Assembly: GCA_041594355.1 (NCBI GenBank)
Contig: JBFHMM010000214.1
Location: forward strand, 1-6,782
DNA: 6,782 bases
Source: JAIUZI01 sp041594355
GTDB taxonomy: Bacteria > Pseudomonadota > Alphaproteobacteria > Rhodobacterales > Rhodobacteraceae
Direction of reading: 5' to 3'
Part shown: positions 6,137 to 6,782 of the stretch, piece after piece
Position numbering within the stretch: the stretch's first letter is position 1
How the letters are laid out: each line of letters starts with the position of its first letter
Notes under the pieces: model-generated
What the model was told of the DNA's origin: nothing
Databases searched by the model: none
The model's input: the letters and a program-made list of their open reading frames with translations, nothing else
Program-made: the position numbers and the translations under genes

Positions 6137-6782
6137 TCAAAGCCGGTCCAGCACGGCCCGCGCCGCGCGCAGCCCCGGCGCCTCGCCGCCCAGTCCCAGC
6201 CGCTGCAGGGTCACCCGCATCGCCTCCAGCTGCGCCTCGGGCGTGGCCCAGACCTCGCCCAGCCGCGCCGCCAGCAGATCGGCCCGGCAATCGGGTCCGA
6301 CACAATCGGGCACCACCCGCGTCTCGCTGACCAGATTGACCAGCGTCACCGTGTCGATCAGCGCCATGTGTTTCATGATCCGAAAGGTCAGCCAGTTGAA
6401 ATTGTAGCCGATCACCATCGGCGTTTCCGCCGCCGCCAGCTCTAGCGACACGGTGCCCGAGGCCGCCAGCGCCAGACCCGCGCCGCGAAACGCCGCCCGC
6501 TTGTGCGCCGCCGCCGTCGCGGCATCGAAATCGCGGGGGTCGATCACGACGCAGCCCTCGGGCCACGCCGCCACCTGCCCCCGCACCAGATCGGCCACCG
6601 GGGCGGCCGCCGGCACCACCACCCGCATCTGCGGGTGGTCTTGCAGGAACAGGCGCACGGCCCCGCCAAACACCGGGGCCAGACGCTCAACTTCGCCACG
6701 CCGCGACCCCGGCAGCACCAACAGAAACGGTGCCTCGCCCAGCCCGAACGCCGCCCGCATCGCCGCGATCTCGGCGTCGCGC
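6137..6782 (-). CDS. lpxB: Lipid-A-disaccharide synthase LpxB, C-terminal fragment (cut by window edge)
   Basis: LpxB is the peripheral inner-membrane glycosyltransferase that joins UDP-2,3-diacylglucosamine to lipid X to form the lipid A disaccharide. The last 214 residues are present; the reading frame stays open to the right edge, so the 5' part is missing. Visible family marks are LLVLPGSRRGEVERL (LPGSR at 6715-6701), AASGTVSLELA (SGT at 6460-6452), PMVIGYNFNWLTFRIMK, a likely membrane-contact segment, and TLVNLVSETRVVPD near the active-site cleft. These match the order in E. coli LpxB (LPGSR, SGTAALE, MVVGYRMKPFTFWLAKRL, LPNLL). The ATG at 6760 is an internal methionine, not a start. A CadD-like gene follows after 5 bases. 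Confidence 0.95.
   Translation of the reverse strand, partial: RDAEIAAMRAAFGLGEAPFLLVLPGSRRGEVERLAPVFGGAVRLFLQDHPQMRVVVPAAAPVADLVRGQVAAWPEGCVVIDPRDFDAATAAAHKRAAFRGAGLALAASGTVSLELAAAETPMVIGYNFNWLTFRIMKHMALIDTVTLVNLVSETRVVPDCVGPDCRADLLAARLGEVWATPEAQLEAMRVTLQRLGLGGEAPGLRAARAVLDRL

Noticed and set aside
5605..6330. Plus-strand open frame (241 codons) across the CadD-like gene and the end of lpxB
   Set aside because: Its product is Ser/Ala/Pro/Arg-rich low complexity and crosses two real genes on the other strand.
6132..6566. N-terminal extension of the CadD-like protein to an upstream ATG at 6566
   Set aside because: The extra residues are out of frame with lpxB, Gly/Arg-rich and unlike a membrane protein; the ATG at 6131 directly precedes helix 1.

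Overview
The window looks like chromosomal DNA of an alphaproteobacterium, most likely from the Rhodobacteraceae/Roseobacter group. The reasons are high GC with strong third-position bias, a CtrA response regulator with a SciP-type (DUF1153) partner, an MnmA and LpxB of alphaproteobacterial style, and a long LigA carrying an inserted segment. I could not search databases, so the lineage is an inference from protein style. There is no sign of a mobile element, prophage, CRISPR array, rRNA or tRNA.

Layout, left to right. Bases 1-3865 are read leftward (minus strand): sciP (3775-3497), ctrA (3384-2668), ligA (2538-292) and the first 98 codons of recG (295-1, cut by the window edge). ligA and recG overlap by an ATGA. 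A short divergent control region (3776-3907) separates sciP from the plus-strand pair mnmA (3908-5053) and a GNAT acetyltransferase (5046-5543), which overlap by 8 bases. After only 6 bases this pair meets a minus-strand pair head-on: a six-helix CadD-like membrane protein (6131-5550) lying 5 bases behind the stop of lpxB (3' part, 6782-6137).

How the genes relate. CtrA is the master cell-cycle/motility transcription factor of alphaproteobacteria, and SciP is known in Caulobacter as a small protein that binds CtrA and blocks its activation of transcription. Here the two lie next to each other on the same strand. A near-consensus CtrA box sits upstream of ctrA and a weaker one upstream of sciP, so both auto-control and control of the antagonist are plausible. 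ligA (NAD-dependent DNA ligase) and recG (branch-migration helicase) form a replication/repair pair downstream of ctrA. mnmA modifies tRNA wobble uridine. lpxB makes lipid A disaccharide.

The window is essentially a housekeeping region. I did not find a convincing new multi-gene system. The points most worth a second look are the ctrA-sciP arrangement with its putative CtrA boxes, the CtrA tail that lacks the Ala-Ala ending, the charged insertion in LigA, the CxxC-type MnmA, and the CadD-like protein coupled to lpxB.
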